A program made the position numbers and the translations under genes. Of a stretch of 64,000 bases of DNA, positions 1-11,737 are shown in pieces. The stretch is from Vigna angularis (taxonomy: Eukaryota > Streptophyta > Magnoliopsida > Fabales > Fabaceae): contig NC_068976.1 of NCBI RefSeq assembly GCF_016808095.1, positions 28,628,871 through 28,692,870 of the forward strand, read 5' to 3'. Each line of letters starts with the position of its first letter. The stretch's first letter is position 1. Below the pieces are notes generated by a model that had not been told where the DNA came from, searched no databases, and was given only the letters and a program-made list of their open reading frames with translations.

Positions 1-330
1 ACATTAATTTTTATGTTATTGTTTTTTTGTGAGCTCTAGGGATTACATGTTGTATACGGTAATGTGTATATATTACAACAGAAGAAAATGAAGAAAAATT
101 ATTTTTTTCCCTCTTCTATTTCGCCCTAACTTCATGATAAATAATAAATGCTGAGAGAAAAAACTACTATAATTTTTTTTGTAATTAAATTAAAAAAAAT
201 GAATCATTAATATATATTTAGTGATTTTGCCTTCTACCACGATATATTTCATATAATCCAATAATCATGTTATATACACTTTCCTTTTCTACTACACACT
301 CTGTTTTTGTCTTTACATACAAAAATCACA
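1..330 (+). repeat. Dispersed duplicate block D1, copy 1
   Basis: Non-coding AT-rich DNA that reappears at 41757-41975 and 43005-43050. Shared landmarks, in order, are GTTGTATACGGTAATGTGTA, a run ending ATCATTAATATATATTTAGTG, CTTCTACCACGATA and TTTTCTACTACACACTCTG. The second copy is split by an insertion of about 1 kb. The match may continue to the left of the window. No gene is visible here. Confidence 0.8.
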
Positions 331-599
331 GTATATTTATATTTATTTAACACATTATAAAGATAAAATAAGGAAAATCTAAAGAGCAAAATTTCCAGCC
401 ACCCAGATTTTCTAACTTATTTTCAACTTAAGAACATCAGGCATTTCTTCCTACACCTCCTACTATTTTTTCTTATACTTCCAAATTTTTTTAAATTCTT
501 AAACTATTTTATATAACTTTTTTTAATTTAAAGTAACTCTTTTTTAAGGTTTTTCCTTCTGCAGTTTGAAGAACCTACATTCCCATCTTTTATGCTTTA

Positions 600-1290
600 T
601 TTCGTTAAAAAGATTTTAGATAATTTTAACGGATTTTAAAAATAGAATTTTTAAAGACTTCAACAGATTTTAAAATTCGTTGAAAGATTTTTTTTTCAAT
701 AGATTTTGAAATTTATTAAAAAAAAAATTTAACAAATTTTAAAATCTTTTGAAAGATTTTTTGAAGACTTTAATAAATTTAGAAATTTGTTGAAGGATTT
801 TTCCTTCAACGAATTTCAAAATCTGTTAAAAGAAAAATCCTTTGGCAAATTTCTAAATTTATTGAAATTTTTTTCAGAAACTTCAACAAATTCAAAATTC
901 GTTAAAAGTCTAAGGTTTTGTTCACTTGAATAGATTTGGGGAGAGTGCTTGAATGAATTTGAGATGATTTGAAAGTAAATTTTTTGTTGTTTATTTGAGT
1001 GAATTTGGAGATAAATGAGAGTGAATTTGGAAGTAAAGTTTGTAAGAATTAGTGTAAGATTTGATTGAGATTAAAAAAATTTACTTTTAAATCCACTCTT
1101 ATTTACCTCCAAATTCACTCAAATAAACAACAAAAAATTTACTTTTAAATCCTCTCAAATTCATTCAAGCACTCTCCTCCAAATTCATTCAAGTGAACAA
1201 AGTGTAAATAAATTTCGAAATTCATCTAAATCTTTTGTTGATTTTGAAATTTATCAAAGCGTACGAATTTTGAAATTTATTGAAGTATCC
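600..1290. repeat. Degenerate TTCAACRGATTTTRAAAT array
   Basis: Loose direct and inverted copies of a word like TTCAACGAATTTCAAAATC fill 600-913 and continue after the MITE at 1205-1290. Many copies form short palindromes. A similar looser array lies at 54830-55100. This is probably the subterminal region of an old DNA transposon that I cannot name. Confidence 0.5.
914..1204. mobile_element. Tourist-like (PIF/Harbinger) foldback MITE, 291 bp
   Basis: The two halves are close to full inverted repeats of each other. The outer ends read GGTTTTGTTCACTTGAAT on the left and the complement of CACTTTGTTCACTTGAAT on the right. The element is flanked by the 3-bp TSD TAA (911-913, 1205-1207), as expected for PIF/Harbinger MITEs. 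It has no coding capacity. Its terminus resembles the left end of the Harbinger element at 55483 (GGCTTTGTTCTTTTGGGT), which may belong to the mobilising family. Confidence 0.85.
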
Positions 1291-2869
1291 AAATTAAAAT
1301 ATAGGTTTCATACACCTTTTATTTCATGAAAAGAAATATACTGAGGAGTAATTTTAAAATTTGAAGGTATGAAAGGAATTGGAGATACATGAAGAAACGG
1401 TCCAAAAACATATTATCTAATAAACCACACATTGTATATGAATTATTAGTTAAGAGTTTCGAAATTTACCGTTAGAAAACGTGCTTTTTCAGATCTGGGA
1501 GGCTTTTCTGGCTCACCAAATATGCCTTTACCAAGTTTTGATCAATAATGGGTAATCACTCTCAACTCTTACAATGACATGTTTTGTGTGGTATAACTAT
1601 CACACAAACATTCTTATTTATACCATCTCCCACCCCTTAATGAAATAAAAAATATTATATCATATTTTATGTGATAAGTTAAATTTAATTAGATATGAGG
1701 ATAATTAATAAAATTATATTTCATTGATTATCTTATCAAACAAATTTAATTTAATTAGATATATTATATTATAATCTCACCTCCTAAATGGATTTAAGTA
1801 CAAATAAAGAACTTTCTTATTTAATCAATTTCAATTTAATAGAATAGAATGAGATAATTAATTAAATTGTATTTAATCAATTATCTTAATCTATAAAAAA
1901 AATTTATTTCATTAGACCGGTGGTAACTAATTAAACTATCCGACATCCTTTCCTTCTAAATAAATATAAAAAGAAATGTAATCTTACTATCTTATCTAAT
2001 AAAATTCGATTTAATAAAATATTGTACAGACTAACAAATCATATTTTATTCAATTATTTTAACCGTCCAAAAAATTTAATTATTAAAAAAGGAATTAAAT
2101 CATATTTTATGTAATTAAAATCAATATAATAATTAGAGGCAGTGATCCTTAATTAAATAATATTTAATCAATTATCTTATTTAACAGATTCAATTTGTTA
2201 GATATGGATAATTGATTTAATCATCGATTATTTCATCTAATCAAATTCAATTTAATTTAATCAGATCTAGTTATAATGATAATGAATTAAATTTAATAAA
2301 TTATACTATATAATCAAATCTATTTTAATAATATATAATTATAATTGACTAAATTATACTTAACCAGTTCTCTTATAATTAAATCAAGTAATATATCTAC
2401 TTTCTTACTTTATTAACAAAAAATAAATATATTATTAATTCTTAAATTTTTTATATAAAATTAAAATTTATATCAGTTTAATTTTAATATGGTTCTTAAA
2501 CATAAAAAATAAAAATAAATAGATATATTTCTTATAATTTAACTGAATTAAATTTTTATCGATTTAATACATTTTAACTTAAATATCATAAAAATCTTTT
2601 AATATGAAAAAAAATGAATACCTTTAAATTAAAAAAGTTATATTTATTTATTTTTAAGTTTAAAAATAAAAATGTATTAAAATTTAAAATAAAAAATAAT
2701 TTTAAATCTACCCTTAAATTTACAAATTATAAATCTTAAAAAAAGAAGTATGTGATATACAACGTTTAATAATCTACATAATCTACATGTACTTTATCAT
2801 AAGGAGGTAAGAAGAGTCAGATTTTAGTCTCAGCCTAATATCAATGTTACCTCTTGTTTAACTCTGCAA
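1291..2869. other. AT-rich intergenic region
   Basis: Very AT-rich DNA in which short words such as AATTAGATAT and ATTTAATCAATTATCTTA recur irregularly between about 1640 and 2420. I see no ORF, TIR or TSD. The promoter and 5' UTR of the downstream PPR gene must lie in the last few hundred bases, but no convincing TATA box stands out in such AT-rich DNA. Confidence 0.5.
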
Positions 2870-4795
2870 TTGCATAGTGGCATGTCACCTCTGAGCAAAA
2901 AAAGCATTACAGGCAAAGTAGCAAATCTTCATCAACTTAGACAGCTCCATGCACAACTCGTCCTCCACTCCCAGCACCACCGCAACCACTGGGTGGCGCT
3001 TCTCCTTACCGAATGCACGCGCCTCCTTGCACCCTCAAACTACACTTGGCACATTTTTCATGTAGCAACATATCCCAATGAACATGTCTTCACCTGCATG
3101 CTCAGATATTACTCCCAAATCTCTGCTACCGCACAAGTTACTTCTTTCTTTAAACATATGCGATACTACGACATCAAGCCTGATGCATCGTTTTATATGG
3201 TTTTGATAAAATCTGCAGGAAAGTCCAGCGCGCTACTTCACGCTCATTTACTGAAACTAGGACACAGTCGCGATCATCATGTCCGAAATGCAATTATGGT
3301 TACCTATGCTAAATATGGACATATTGAGGTTGCCAGGAAACTGTTCGATGAAATGCTCGATAGAACTGTTGCAGATTGGAACGTCATAATCTCTGGATAC
3401 TGGAAGTGCGGGAATGGAGATGAAGCCAGTAGACTTTTTCGTACGATAGGCCAGTCAGAAAGGAATGTTATTACTTGGACCGCCATGGTTACTGGACATG
3501 CAAAGATGGGGAATTTAAAGGTTGCAAGGAGATATTTTGATAAGATGCCAGAAAGAAGTGTGGTATCATGGAATGCAATGCTATCAGGATATGCTCAGAG
3601 TGGAGCAGCACAAGAAACTGTAAGATTGTTCAATGTGATGCTTAGCTCTGGTATTGAACCAGATGAAACAACTTGGGTAATTGTTCTGTCGTCTTGCGCA
3701 TCACTTGGTGATCCTTGCCTAGCTGAGTCAATTGTCAAAAAGTTAGGCAAAATGAAGTTTCGCTCAAATTATTTTGTCAAGACAGCTCTTCTTGATATGC
3801 ATGCAAAGTGCGGTAACCTTGAGGTAGCTCAGAAGATTTTTGACCAATTGGGTCTTTGTAAGAATTCTGTCACGTGGAATGTCATGATTGGTGCTTATGC
3901 AAGAGTAGGTAATTTATCTATGGCAAGAGGCCTTTTTAATAAGATGCCAGAAAGGAATACTGTCTCTTGGAATTCGATGATTGCTGGTTATGCTCAAAAT
4001 GGGGAGTCACTAAAGGCAATCGAGCTGTTCAAGGAAATGATATCGAGTAAAGATTCAAAACCAGATGAGGTGACTATGGTGATTGTTTTTTCTGCCTGTG
4101 GACACCTTGGAAGACTGGGCTTAGGCAATTGGGCTGTCAGTATCCTCAATGAAAACCATATCAAGCTTAGTATCTCTGGATACAATTCTTTGATTTCCAT
4201 GTACTTAAGATGCGGAGATCTGGAGGATGCCAGAATAATATTTCAAAAAATGGAAAACAGAGATTTAGTTTCCTATAACACCTTGATTTCCGGGCTAGCA
4301 GCCCATGGGCATGGAACGGAAAGTATCAAGCTAATGTCAAAAATGAAAGAAGATGGTATTGAACCAGACCGCATAACATATATTGGGGTATTGACTGCGT
4401 GCAGTCATGCAGGATTATTGGATGAGGGTTGGGAAGTTTTTGAATCAATCAGAGTTCCTGATGTAGACCACTATGCATGTATGATTGATATGCTAGGTCG
4501 AGTAGGTAAATTAGAAGAGGCTATGAAGTTGATTCAAACAATGCCAATGCAGCCCCATGCTGGCATTTATGGTTCTCTTTTAAATGCTACCAGAATTCAT
4601 AAACAAGTTGAACTCGGGGAACTTGCTGCAGATAAATTGTTCGAAGTTGAACCACATAATTCTGGAAATTACGTGTTGCTTTCCAACATATATGCTTTGG
4701 CTGGTAGGTGGAAAGATGTTGACAAAGTTAGGGATAAAATGAGAAAACAGGGAGTGAAGAAAACAACAGCCTGGAGCTGGGTGGAGCATAGCTAG
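2870..4795 (+). CDS. PPR protein, PLS class, E subgroup
   Basis: An uninterrupted, intronless ORF of 641 codons. PLS-class pentatricopeptide repeat proteins bind organellar RNA and usually act in plastid or mitochondrial RNA editing or processing. After an N-terminal region with the usual 'LRQLHAQLV' motif (about residues 22-31), tandem 31-36-residue repeats run from about residue 130 to 520, with typical cores such as 'VVSWNAMLSGYAQSG' and 'NTVSWNSMIAGYAQNG'. The C-terminal E motifs span about 540-641 ('MLGRVGKLEEA', 'NYVLLSNIYALAGRW') and end 'TAWSWVEHS'. There is no DYW deaminase domain, so editing would need a partner supplied in trans. From memory it resembles Arabidopsis At1g14470. The first Met is used; a second Met five codons in (2885) is also possible. 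Two MULEs sit directly downstream. Confidence 0.95.
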   Translation: MHSGMSPLSKKSITGKVANLHQLRQLHAQLVLHSQHHRNHWVALLLTECTRLLAPSNYTWHIFHVATYPNEHVFTCMLRYYSQISATAQVTSFFKHMRYYDIKPDASFYMVLIKSAGKSSALLHAHLLKLGHSRDHHVRNAIMVTYAKYGHIEVARKLFDEMLDRTVADWNVIISGYWKCGNGDEASRLFRTIGQSERNVITWTAMVTGHAKMGNLKVARRYFDKMPERSVVSWNAMLSGYAQSGAAQETVRLFNVMLSSGIEPDETTWVIVLSSCASLGDPCLAESIVKKLGKMKFRSNYFVKTALLDMHAKCGNLEVAQKIFDQLGLCKNSVTWNVMIGAYARVGNLSMARGLFNKMPERNTVSWNSMIAGYAQNGESLKAIELFKEMISSKDSKPDEVTMVIVFSACGHLGRLGLGNWAVSILNENHIKLSISGYNSLISMYLRCGDLEDARIIFQKMENRDLVSYNTLISGLAAHGHGTESIKLMSKMKEDGIEPDRITYIGVLTACSHAGLLDEGWEVFESIRVPDVDHYACMIDMLGRVGKLEEAMKLIQTMPMQPHAGIYGSLLNATRIHKQVELGELAADKLFEVEPHNSGNYVLLSNIYALAGRWKDVDKVRDKMRKQGVKKTTAWSWVEHS

Positions 4796-4838
4796 TAAGT
4801 TCATCAGTGAAAACATACCACATGAATAGTCATGTATT

Positions 4839-4888
4839 TATAATCTGTAAGAAATCTCAAGGTTATAATCTGTAAGAAATCTCAAGGT
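4839..4888. repeat. Perfect 25-bp tandem duplication
   Basis: The unit beginning TATAATCTGTAAGAAATCTC occurs twice in direct tandem with no mismatch (4839-4863 and 4864-4888), about 45 bp after the PPR stop and probably in its 3' UTR. Perfect identity implies a recent slippage or repair event. Confidence 0.9.
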
Positions 4889-5185
4889 TAAGTTGAGGAA
4901 GGCAGGATATATGTTGTAATTTGGTTTTTATACGTAGGCAAATTTGAACCAAAAATTATGTAATAGGCAAAAAAATTTAAATTATCAAAGTGGGCAAGTC
5001 GGGGGCCAGACGACTTCAAATGAAGAAGTCGTGACTCCCTACACGACTTCACCCTGACACAAAGGTCATAGGTGGAGTCGTACACTCCAAAAACAATTTT
5101 AGGGCGTTGTAATTGATTACAAGATCTGGTAATCGATTACTGCATGCTGAAGTCGTGTAGGAGGGCATGACTTCACCTTGTGTAA

Positions 5186-5365
5186 GCAAAAACTCTCTGA
5201 TATTCGATTACACCATGGTTGTAATCAATTACCAGCAGGTTAAATGGGCAAAAACTCTCTGATATTCGATTACACCATGGTTGTAATCAATTACCAGCAG
5301 GTTAAATGGGCAAAACCTCTCTGGTAATGGATTACACCATGGTTGTAATCGATTACCAGAAGATT
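5186..5365. repeat. 62-bp tandem repeat, three units, with GTAATCGATTAC-type words
   Basis: Units start at 5186, 5248 and 5310, each beginning GCAAAAACTCTCTG or close to it. Each contains two degenerate TAATCGATTA palindromes around ACCATGG. Units 1 and 2 are nearly identical and unit 3 is diverged. It lies inside MULE-A, between its left TIR and the minus-strand pseudogene. Confidence 0.9.
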
Positions 5366-5689
5366 TTGGTGTTAAAACAAATAGTTTTTTTGGTTCTTCA
5401 CCATCAATGTATGTTATGTTTATTGATTACATTGGCATAATTTTTTTAACATATGTGTATGTTATTGTTGTGTAGTTATTTTAATTATTGTAAACACATG
5501 GTTGTTGATGACATTTACATGTATTATTATGTTTACCATAAGTTATTCTTTGAATGTAAATACAAATGAAAACCATAAAATAAAGTCATAAAGGAAATGT
5601 CAATTATTTTATTAAATTTGAAATGCATTACCAAAGAAAAAGCTAAAAATAAAATTACAAGAAAATACAATGAAATTGAAATCTATTTA

Positions 5690-6890
5690 TGAAGAAGATC
5701 CGTCATATGAACCAAAATGACGTTGTAGATACTTCATGTTGTGCTCTAGATGTTCAACTCGAGCATCAATGGTATCAAAGCGGTCACCATGTTTAGCTCC
5801 AGTTGTTCAAATCTAGCATGCATATTATCATTCATAATGTTGAAACTGTCCCCAAAAAATTCACAGATCATTGACCCCTCATCACGTCATCAAATGAAGA
5901 AGTTTGTTGTTGAAGAAGGGGAGGTGGTTGTTGCTGAGGACGTCCTACACGATGGCGTTCAGGAGGAGGAGCATTTTTGTGAACCCATTGATGATGGTCT
6001 TGATTTTTTTGAAATCCAAATGACATTATTGTTTCTGCCGCTATTGTGATCTTCCTGTTTTCTGGGGCAGGTATTTCATCATCCAATGGAATTTTAAAAT
6101 GTTGTAGGATCCGTGTGACCAAAAATGCATAGGGTTAAGGAGCCCCTGGCCTCAAAGCCTTCTTCATCCTATATCGGATGAGATGGCCCCAGTTTATCTG
6201 TTTTGTTGTCATTATAATCCACATTAAAAATAGATATTCTTGGTAGCCTGTGCAACTTTAGAAACATGAGGAAGCAAAACACGACATATAACATAATGTA
6301 ATATTCTAGCCTCAATTGTCAAAGAATCGGCTAGAATTCTATCCGTAAGGGGTTTGTTGGGCAAAGAAATAATTTGTCTTACTTCGTAAATCTATATTGA
6401 TCCGCCCATTCCTCAAGTAAGTTACCCTCAAAATTCAAGCCAACAGATGGAAGGTTGGCTATGGAAGCTAATAGGCTCGGTTTGATAATCATTTTAACAT
6501 TTTTTACCTCACTCTTAATGGTTCCATTGTCAGAAATTTTGAGGTTGCTATAAAAAACACGCACTAAATCAGGGTAGAAGTGTGCGCAATCGTAAACAAA
6601 ATTACCCAAACTCAAATTTGTCAACATGTGGTAAAATTCAAAATTTTCTTCGTTAAAATATTGTTTATCAAGGTATTTAGGCTTAATAACCTCACGGTCA
6701 CAGAAAAGTTAGAAATACCTCTATGATTGTGCAGGGGTTGAAAACAGAAGATTTGGGTGTGGTGAATCAGTGATGGTGGTGGTGAGGGTGAGGGTGAGCT
6801 TTCAATCGGTGAAGGTTAACGGCGGTGACGTCCTGCACCAGAAGATGAGCCTCTAACCCTTTGCCTCTTTGAAGAATCCTCCATTTGAGA
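5690..6890 (-). pseudogene. Decayed 'putative plant transposon protein' gene
   Basis: Read on the minus strand, a start near 6890 (MEDSSKRQRVRG) is followed by an open stretch at 6627-6379 containing 'YPDLVRVFYSNLKIS' and then by pieces such as 'ARILHYVICRVLLP' broken by stops and frameshifts. The same landmarks occur in the intact ORF at 56500-57672 ('YPDLIKVFYSNLKISGNG', 'LLHYVICHMLTPRPG'), so this is a dead paralogue. I associate the family with the domain named 'putative plant transposon protein'; its biochemical role is unknown. Confidence 0.65.
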
Positions 6891-7085
6891 TTCCAATCGG
6901 TGCAAATTGAAGAGAATTGAAAAGGGAATGGGAAAATGTTGATTATAAGTGAATGAAGTAGAAGAATAGGAGTTTTTTGAGCTTTGAGAGGTCCTTCTAT
7001 GGAGGAGGGGCGCTGTTCTGTGCGTGGGAAGAACGATTGTGCAAGAGGAGAGAGAAAAAAGTTGAATTTATAGGGGTAGGGTTTC

Positions 7086-7345
7086 GTGGTAATCGATTAT
7101 AGGATTTCTGTAATCGATTACAACGTTGTAATTGATTACAACAACCCTGTAATCGATTACCATAGTGTTTTTTGTATAAACACACATGGTAATCGATTAT
7201 AAAAACCCTGTAATTGATTACTAAAGAGTTTTTTATATAAACAAACACTGTAATCGATTACATTATCCCTGTAATCGATTACCAGAGAATTTTTCTCTAT
7301 AAACACAGGTGGTAATCGATTACACAATGGTTGTAATAGATTACT
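7086..7345. repeat. Array of about ten GTAATCGATTAC palindromes
   Basis: Perfect and one-mismatch copies of GTAATCGATTAC recur every 20-35 bp, usually in pairs around short spacers such as AAAACCCT or ATCCCT. Each copy is its own reverse complement. With 5110-5360 this array brackets the minus-strand pseudogene inside MULE-A. The same palindrome, as ATAATCGATTAT, appears in Copia LTRs elsewhere in the window. Confidence 0.9.
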
Positions 7346-7739
7346 AGAGAGTTTAGGCTAAAAATACATTTATTTTTTATTTTTGTTTTACTTTAAATTA
7401 TTGTAGAATATAATTTATTTATAATTGTTATTTTTTGTATAATCCATAATGGAAATTATATTCTTTATATAAAAATATTATTTTGATGATTAGCATTTAA
7501 ATTTATATTTATTATTGAGATGTAAAATAATAAAAATAAATAGTAGAACTCGTTACAAATATGTAAAAGGGGAATTTTATTTAAAACTTAAAAATTATTA
7601 CATAACATTAAAAAGTCATATTATAACAATTATTGAACTCTTCAAGAGTCTTAAATAGTTTAAATAATCTTAAACATTACAAATTATCATCAAAGTTAAT
7701 ATATCCATCTATTTCTTCTTTGTCCGTGTTCATCTATAT

Positions 7740-8751
7740 AAGTCTAGTCTTTGAGATCCTTGTAGCGTTCAGCTTGAGTTGGAGGATGAAAAGATCTGGT
7801 TTGGACGAAAAGTTCAATATATTCAGAAGTGTTTGGATGTAACACAAATATGTCAATAATTTGTACTTTTTTCCACCGTACGATCATCTGTGCAATATTA
7901 TTGTCACATTTTATTGAAGTTGTATCATGCATGAGGTGGTTGTTACGTACCTTTACTGGACGACAATAATCAATATGCGTGACAACTTTTCGGTCACCAC
8001 ACTAGACAATTTCACCGATTTAACTTAGGAGTTCATTGAATGTAGAATCGTTATTGATTGAGGTGTTCATTGCACAATCTGATTGGAATTTGAGCCCGAA
8101 CCCAGACAGACTTTATATTATTCCTGCGCCTTTTAGAGGACCTCCGAAATAGATTATTGCCGGTGAGTTCGGAGTGTCTGTTGTGCGTGTCGTAGTTTAA
8201 GATGATGCATTTGTTAGATTCATAAGAGCCACGATTTGTTCGGGAGATCTTACCCAAGTAACATACAATTCTATAATTGTGTTAATGGGAAAGTGAAAGT
8301 TACATGTAATCATTTGTAAAACATCTTCGTTTGATCGTAGTTTAACAACTTCATATGAGATTGTTTGATCACCATGAATTGTGGGTCGTCGGAAGTACAA
8401 CTTGTTGATGGTTGTGTTAGTTGGTTTGTCAGATGTTATGCAAACGTTTTCCTTAAGGAGTTTGAAGGTACAATCATATGGGAGGTGAAACAATTTTGGA
8501 TGCTGACATACAAATTCGACCCCATGGTCACCATTTCTAATTTCGCCGTCTTGAAATAAGGTAGCAAGGTAGGAAATATATAGGTTGTCTGTGGTGTTGA
8601 TGCCAAAAACTTCATTATCGTTGATGCCAAAGGAGGAGAAGTTTTTGCAATCAAACAATATCACATCAACAACGAATATAAATTCAGCGTTGTTGAATCC
8701 AAGCCTAACATATATGTTATATGATGCCTTGAATACCATAAAGGTTGTCAA
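7740..8751 (-). pseudogene. MULE-A transposase, N-terminal part, inverted
   Basis: A 184-codon open stretch (8751-8197, 'MTTFMVFKASYNIYVRLGFNN', with 'NGDHGVEFVCQHPKLFHLPYD' later) and further pieces down to 7744 ('HDTTSIKCDNNIAQMIVRWKK') form the N-terminal region of a plant MULE transposase as I know the family. Stops and frameshifts separate the pieces. The catalytic part starts at about 8780 but on the opposite strand, so the N-terminal half has been inverted relative to the rest. Confidence 0.65.
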
Positions 8752-8759
8752 TGGCGTTT

Positions 8760-10450
8760 AAGGGCAGCCTACAGCAAAGTCCGTCAACATTGGGAAATCA
8801 AGAACATTGACGAACCACATATGTGTTTCTCAACCATACTATCTTAAGATCATAGAAATCTTGATAGTAATTACATTGCCACAATCGTATCAAATTCTAT
8901 CAGGACAATCTCTCCATTCCCATCAAGAGTTTGATTATAGATATTAAATGTCGTTTCGGCTATTCTGTGTCATACAAAAAAGCTTGGATGGTGAAACAAA
9001 AGACTCTTGCTATGAAGTTCGGTGACTAGGAAGATTCTTATAACCATCTACCTAGATGGTTACATGCGATCAAAGATGAAAATCCTGGTACAATTTTGCA
9101 ATGCACTGGTTCTCCAGTGGAGATTGATGGACAACCTGACAATGATTGCTACGTTATGGAAAGAGTTTTCTGGTCTTTCGGTCCTTGCATACAAGGATTC
9201 AAATATTGTAAACCCATTCCCCAAGCAGATGGAACCTTTCTAATGGGCAAATATCATGGAACTTTGCTCACCGTCATCGCTCAAGATGGCAATAGAAATC
9301 TTTTTCCATTGGCATTTGCCATTGTAAAAGGTGAGACAAATGAGACATTGATATGGTTCTTTCAACTACTTTGAAAACATGTTACCCCTGAACAAATTAT
9401 TTTCATCATCACTGACAAAGGGAAGGGTATCCTATTAGCCTTAAGATCAAAAGAAATTGGTTGGGAAGAGGATGGTTTGAACTCTGTTTATTACATACGT
9501 CATCTAGCCTCCAACTTCAACAACAAATTCAAAAATCAGGAACTCAAAAAACAACTCATCAAGGTACTATTAAACTAAATTTTACTACCAATTTACAGCT
9601 AAAGTTTCTACACAAAATTCTTCAATTTTTTATTTTATTACGTGCTTACAGCTTACGAGGTCAAGCAACCCACTGTGACGGTGAAACTTACTTCAATGAG
9701 AGACCAATACCCCCAATAGGTTGCTTGGATAGATAAAATTCCATTAAAAAAATGGTCTCAGACTTTTGATAGAGGTAGAAGATATGGACATATGACCACT
9801 AATCTTGTTGAGTGCATGAACTCCGTTTTAAAGGGAGCACGTTCATTACCAATTTGTGTTCTGATCAAAACAACATTTGAGAGGACACAATCATGGTTTG
9901 TTGAACGAGGCTTAAAATCACATTACATGCTACAAGCATACCACCAATATCCTGAAGAAATCATCGATTTTATTCGAAAAGCTCAACAACAATTTGCATT
10001 TTGTCATATTAATCGGTACAATGGTGAAATTTTTGAATTTGATGTTCAGGAAATTTCAACACCTCACCAATATCGCCCACATCCAATTTCATATAATGTC
10101 AGGATAAATTAATGGTGGTGTGATTGTGATCACTTATAAGCTACTTGTTTCCCATGTCATCATGTTATTATCGTTTGTGCATATTCCCATATACCACTGA
10201 CCCAATATATCGATCCAGTGTACAGTCTTAACAACATTTACAAGGCATACAAAGTACAATTTCACCCTATCCAAAATGAATATTATTGTACCAAATCCTC
10301 AAATGCGATGCAAGGCATCCAGAAGACAAACTACGATTAGAATCTGTAATGAGATTGATCAATTCACTTCAGATCAACCGAAAAAATGCTCTTACTGCCG
10401 CAACGAAGGTCATCACAGGGGGGACAATGCCATTTCGTCAATAGTTTTTT
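8760..10450 (+). pseudogene. MULE-A transposase, catalytic and C-terminal part
   Basis: Plus-strand pieces give 'SYKKAWMVKQK' (about 8975), then 'MERVFWSFGPCIQGFKYCKP' and 'MGKYHGTLLTVIAQDGNRNL' (9160-9300), matching the MULE transposase domain, 'SVYYIRHLASNFNNKFKNQE' (9485-9545), and 'TTNLVECMNSVLKGARSLP' (9795-9850). The region ends with a broken SWIM segment and a CX2C zinc-knuckle start near 10390 ('CSYCRNEGHHRG') that lacks its last cysteine. There are stops at about 9027 and 9373 and after 10110. It is inactive. Confidence 0.8.
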
Positions 10451-10801
10451 CTTAATCTTAGCTTTTTGTAATCCCTTCACTAATTAATAAAATACTATAA
10501 CTATTTCTTATAATTTTTGTTTTTATTTTTTATTTTCTTTTTACATTAACATAATGATGATTTAAATTTCTTTTTTGTTTAACACAATCAACGAAACAAA
10601 ATTGTCAAAGAATAACAATAAATTAATAATTAAAGAACAATAACAAAAGACATGGTAAATAACTTTGTCAAATTCTTCTTCGATAATTTGAAGTCGTCTC
10701 GCCCCCACAACTTGCCTATTTCAATAATTTCAAAAAACTTTGCCTAGATACGTAATTTTCAGTTCAAATTTGTCTACTTACATAAAAAACCGTTGTAATT
10801 T

Positions 10802-11049
10802 CCTGCTTAATTGTGTTCACAAGTCACATGAAAAAAAGGGAATGAACATTCCAAGGTCTTGGTATTAATCTTTGATTTTTAGATATGCACATTCAACTTT
10901 GAAGAATGTATTTGTCAAAATTTATTAACCTCCATTAATAATCTTTTTGAGAAGCTACATTTTTCTCCTATAAATAAGAAAACTTGTGAAGACTTGGTCA
11001 TCCACATCCAAGTGAAGAAGAAATAATAAGAGAGTTATAGAGTTCTTTG
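10802..11049. other. Host DNA between MULE-A and MULE-B, promoter-like
   Basis: This 248-bp piece lies between the TSDs of the two MULEs. Without both elements it would follow the PPR 3' end (4796-4912) and continue at 16180. It contains CTATAAATAAG near 10969-10979, a good TATA-type match, and the sequence across the MULE-B site (AGAGTT...GAGAGGGTGAG, up to CCTAACA near 16457) reads like the promoter and R region of an old LTR. That reading is tentative. Confidence 0.35.
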
Positions 11050-11737
11050 TATTTCTTTGGTTTAATACGTATTTTGGTCCCTCTTTTCGTAGGGTCTGTT
11101 CAAAGTGATCCTCCTTTTTTTCAAAAGTTCACTAACATCCTACTTTTCGCAAAAACGATGCACGTTAGTCCTTTTTGGTTACGACATTAAAAAGACTAAC
11201 GGCACAGCTGCCCAGCTGGCACAAAACTGATGAGCTGTACATTTTTCGTTGAGGTGGCACTGTGAATTGCTGATGTGTTAAAATAAATTAATTTAAATTA
11301 ATTTAAAAGATAGGGTTAAAAAAAATTTGACAATTACATTTGGGGTAAAATCTGCATGCGATTTCGGGGGATTTAGGGTTGAACAATCTCGTTTCCAAGA
11401 GTGCAGATTCTGATTTTTGGTGAAATCAACTTCGAGGTTAGTGATCGCATTACTGTTCTTATGTTCTTGTTATAGTAATTGATGGCATTACTGTTGTTAC
11501 TATGTTGTTGTCTTGAATGAGTGGATTCTGCTTTTGCTTTTTCTTTAATGGGTGGATTCTGTTTTTGCTTTTTCTTTAATGGGTGGATTCTATATTTGTT
11601 GTGTTTAAAATATGATTATATTTGTGGCATGGTGGGGGGTTTATGGAAAAAGTATTGTCGTTGGGTGTTGGAATTGGTCCCATGGTTTGTTAAATTAAGT
11701 TAATGAGTGGTCCCCCTTTTCCATTTGCAGTGTAGGG

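Larger units (their letters stand above)
4923..10791. mobile_element. MULE-A, 5.9-kb Mutator-like element with rearranged interior
   Basis: The left end (GGTTTTTATACGTAGGCAAA) matches the complement of the right end (GGTTTTTTATGTAAGTAGAC), and similarity continues for about 120 bp, including AGACGACTTCAAAT. Flanks carry a 10-bp identical repeat, GTTGTAATTT (4913-4922 and 10792-10801), which fits the 9-11 bp TSD of Mutator elements. Inside are a 62-bp tandem repeat, a decayed 'putative plant transposon protein' gene on the minus strand, a GTAATCGATTAC array, and a MULE transposase whose N-terminal part points left while the catalytic part points right. All genes carry stops, so the element cannot move by itself. 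Confidence 0.85.

Noticed and set aside
7086..7345. Regularly spaced repeats considered as a CRISPR-like array
   Set aside because: The host is a plant, the repeats are 12-bp palindromes with unequal short spacers, and no cas gene is present.
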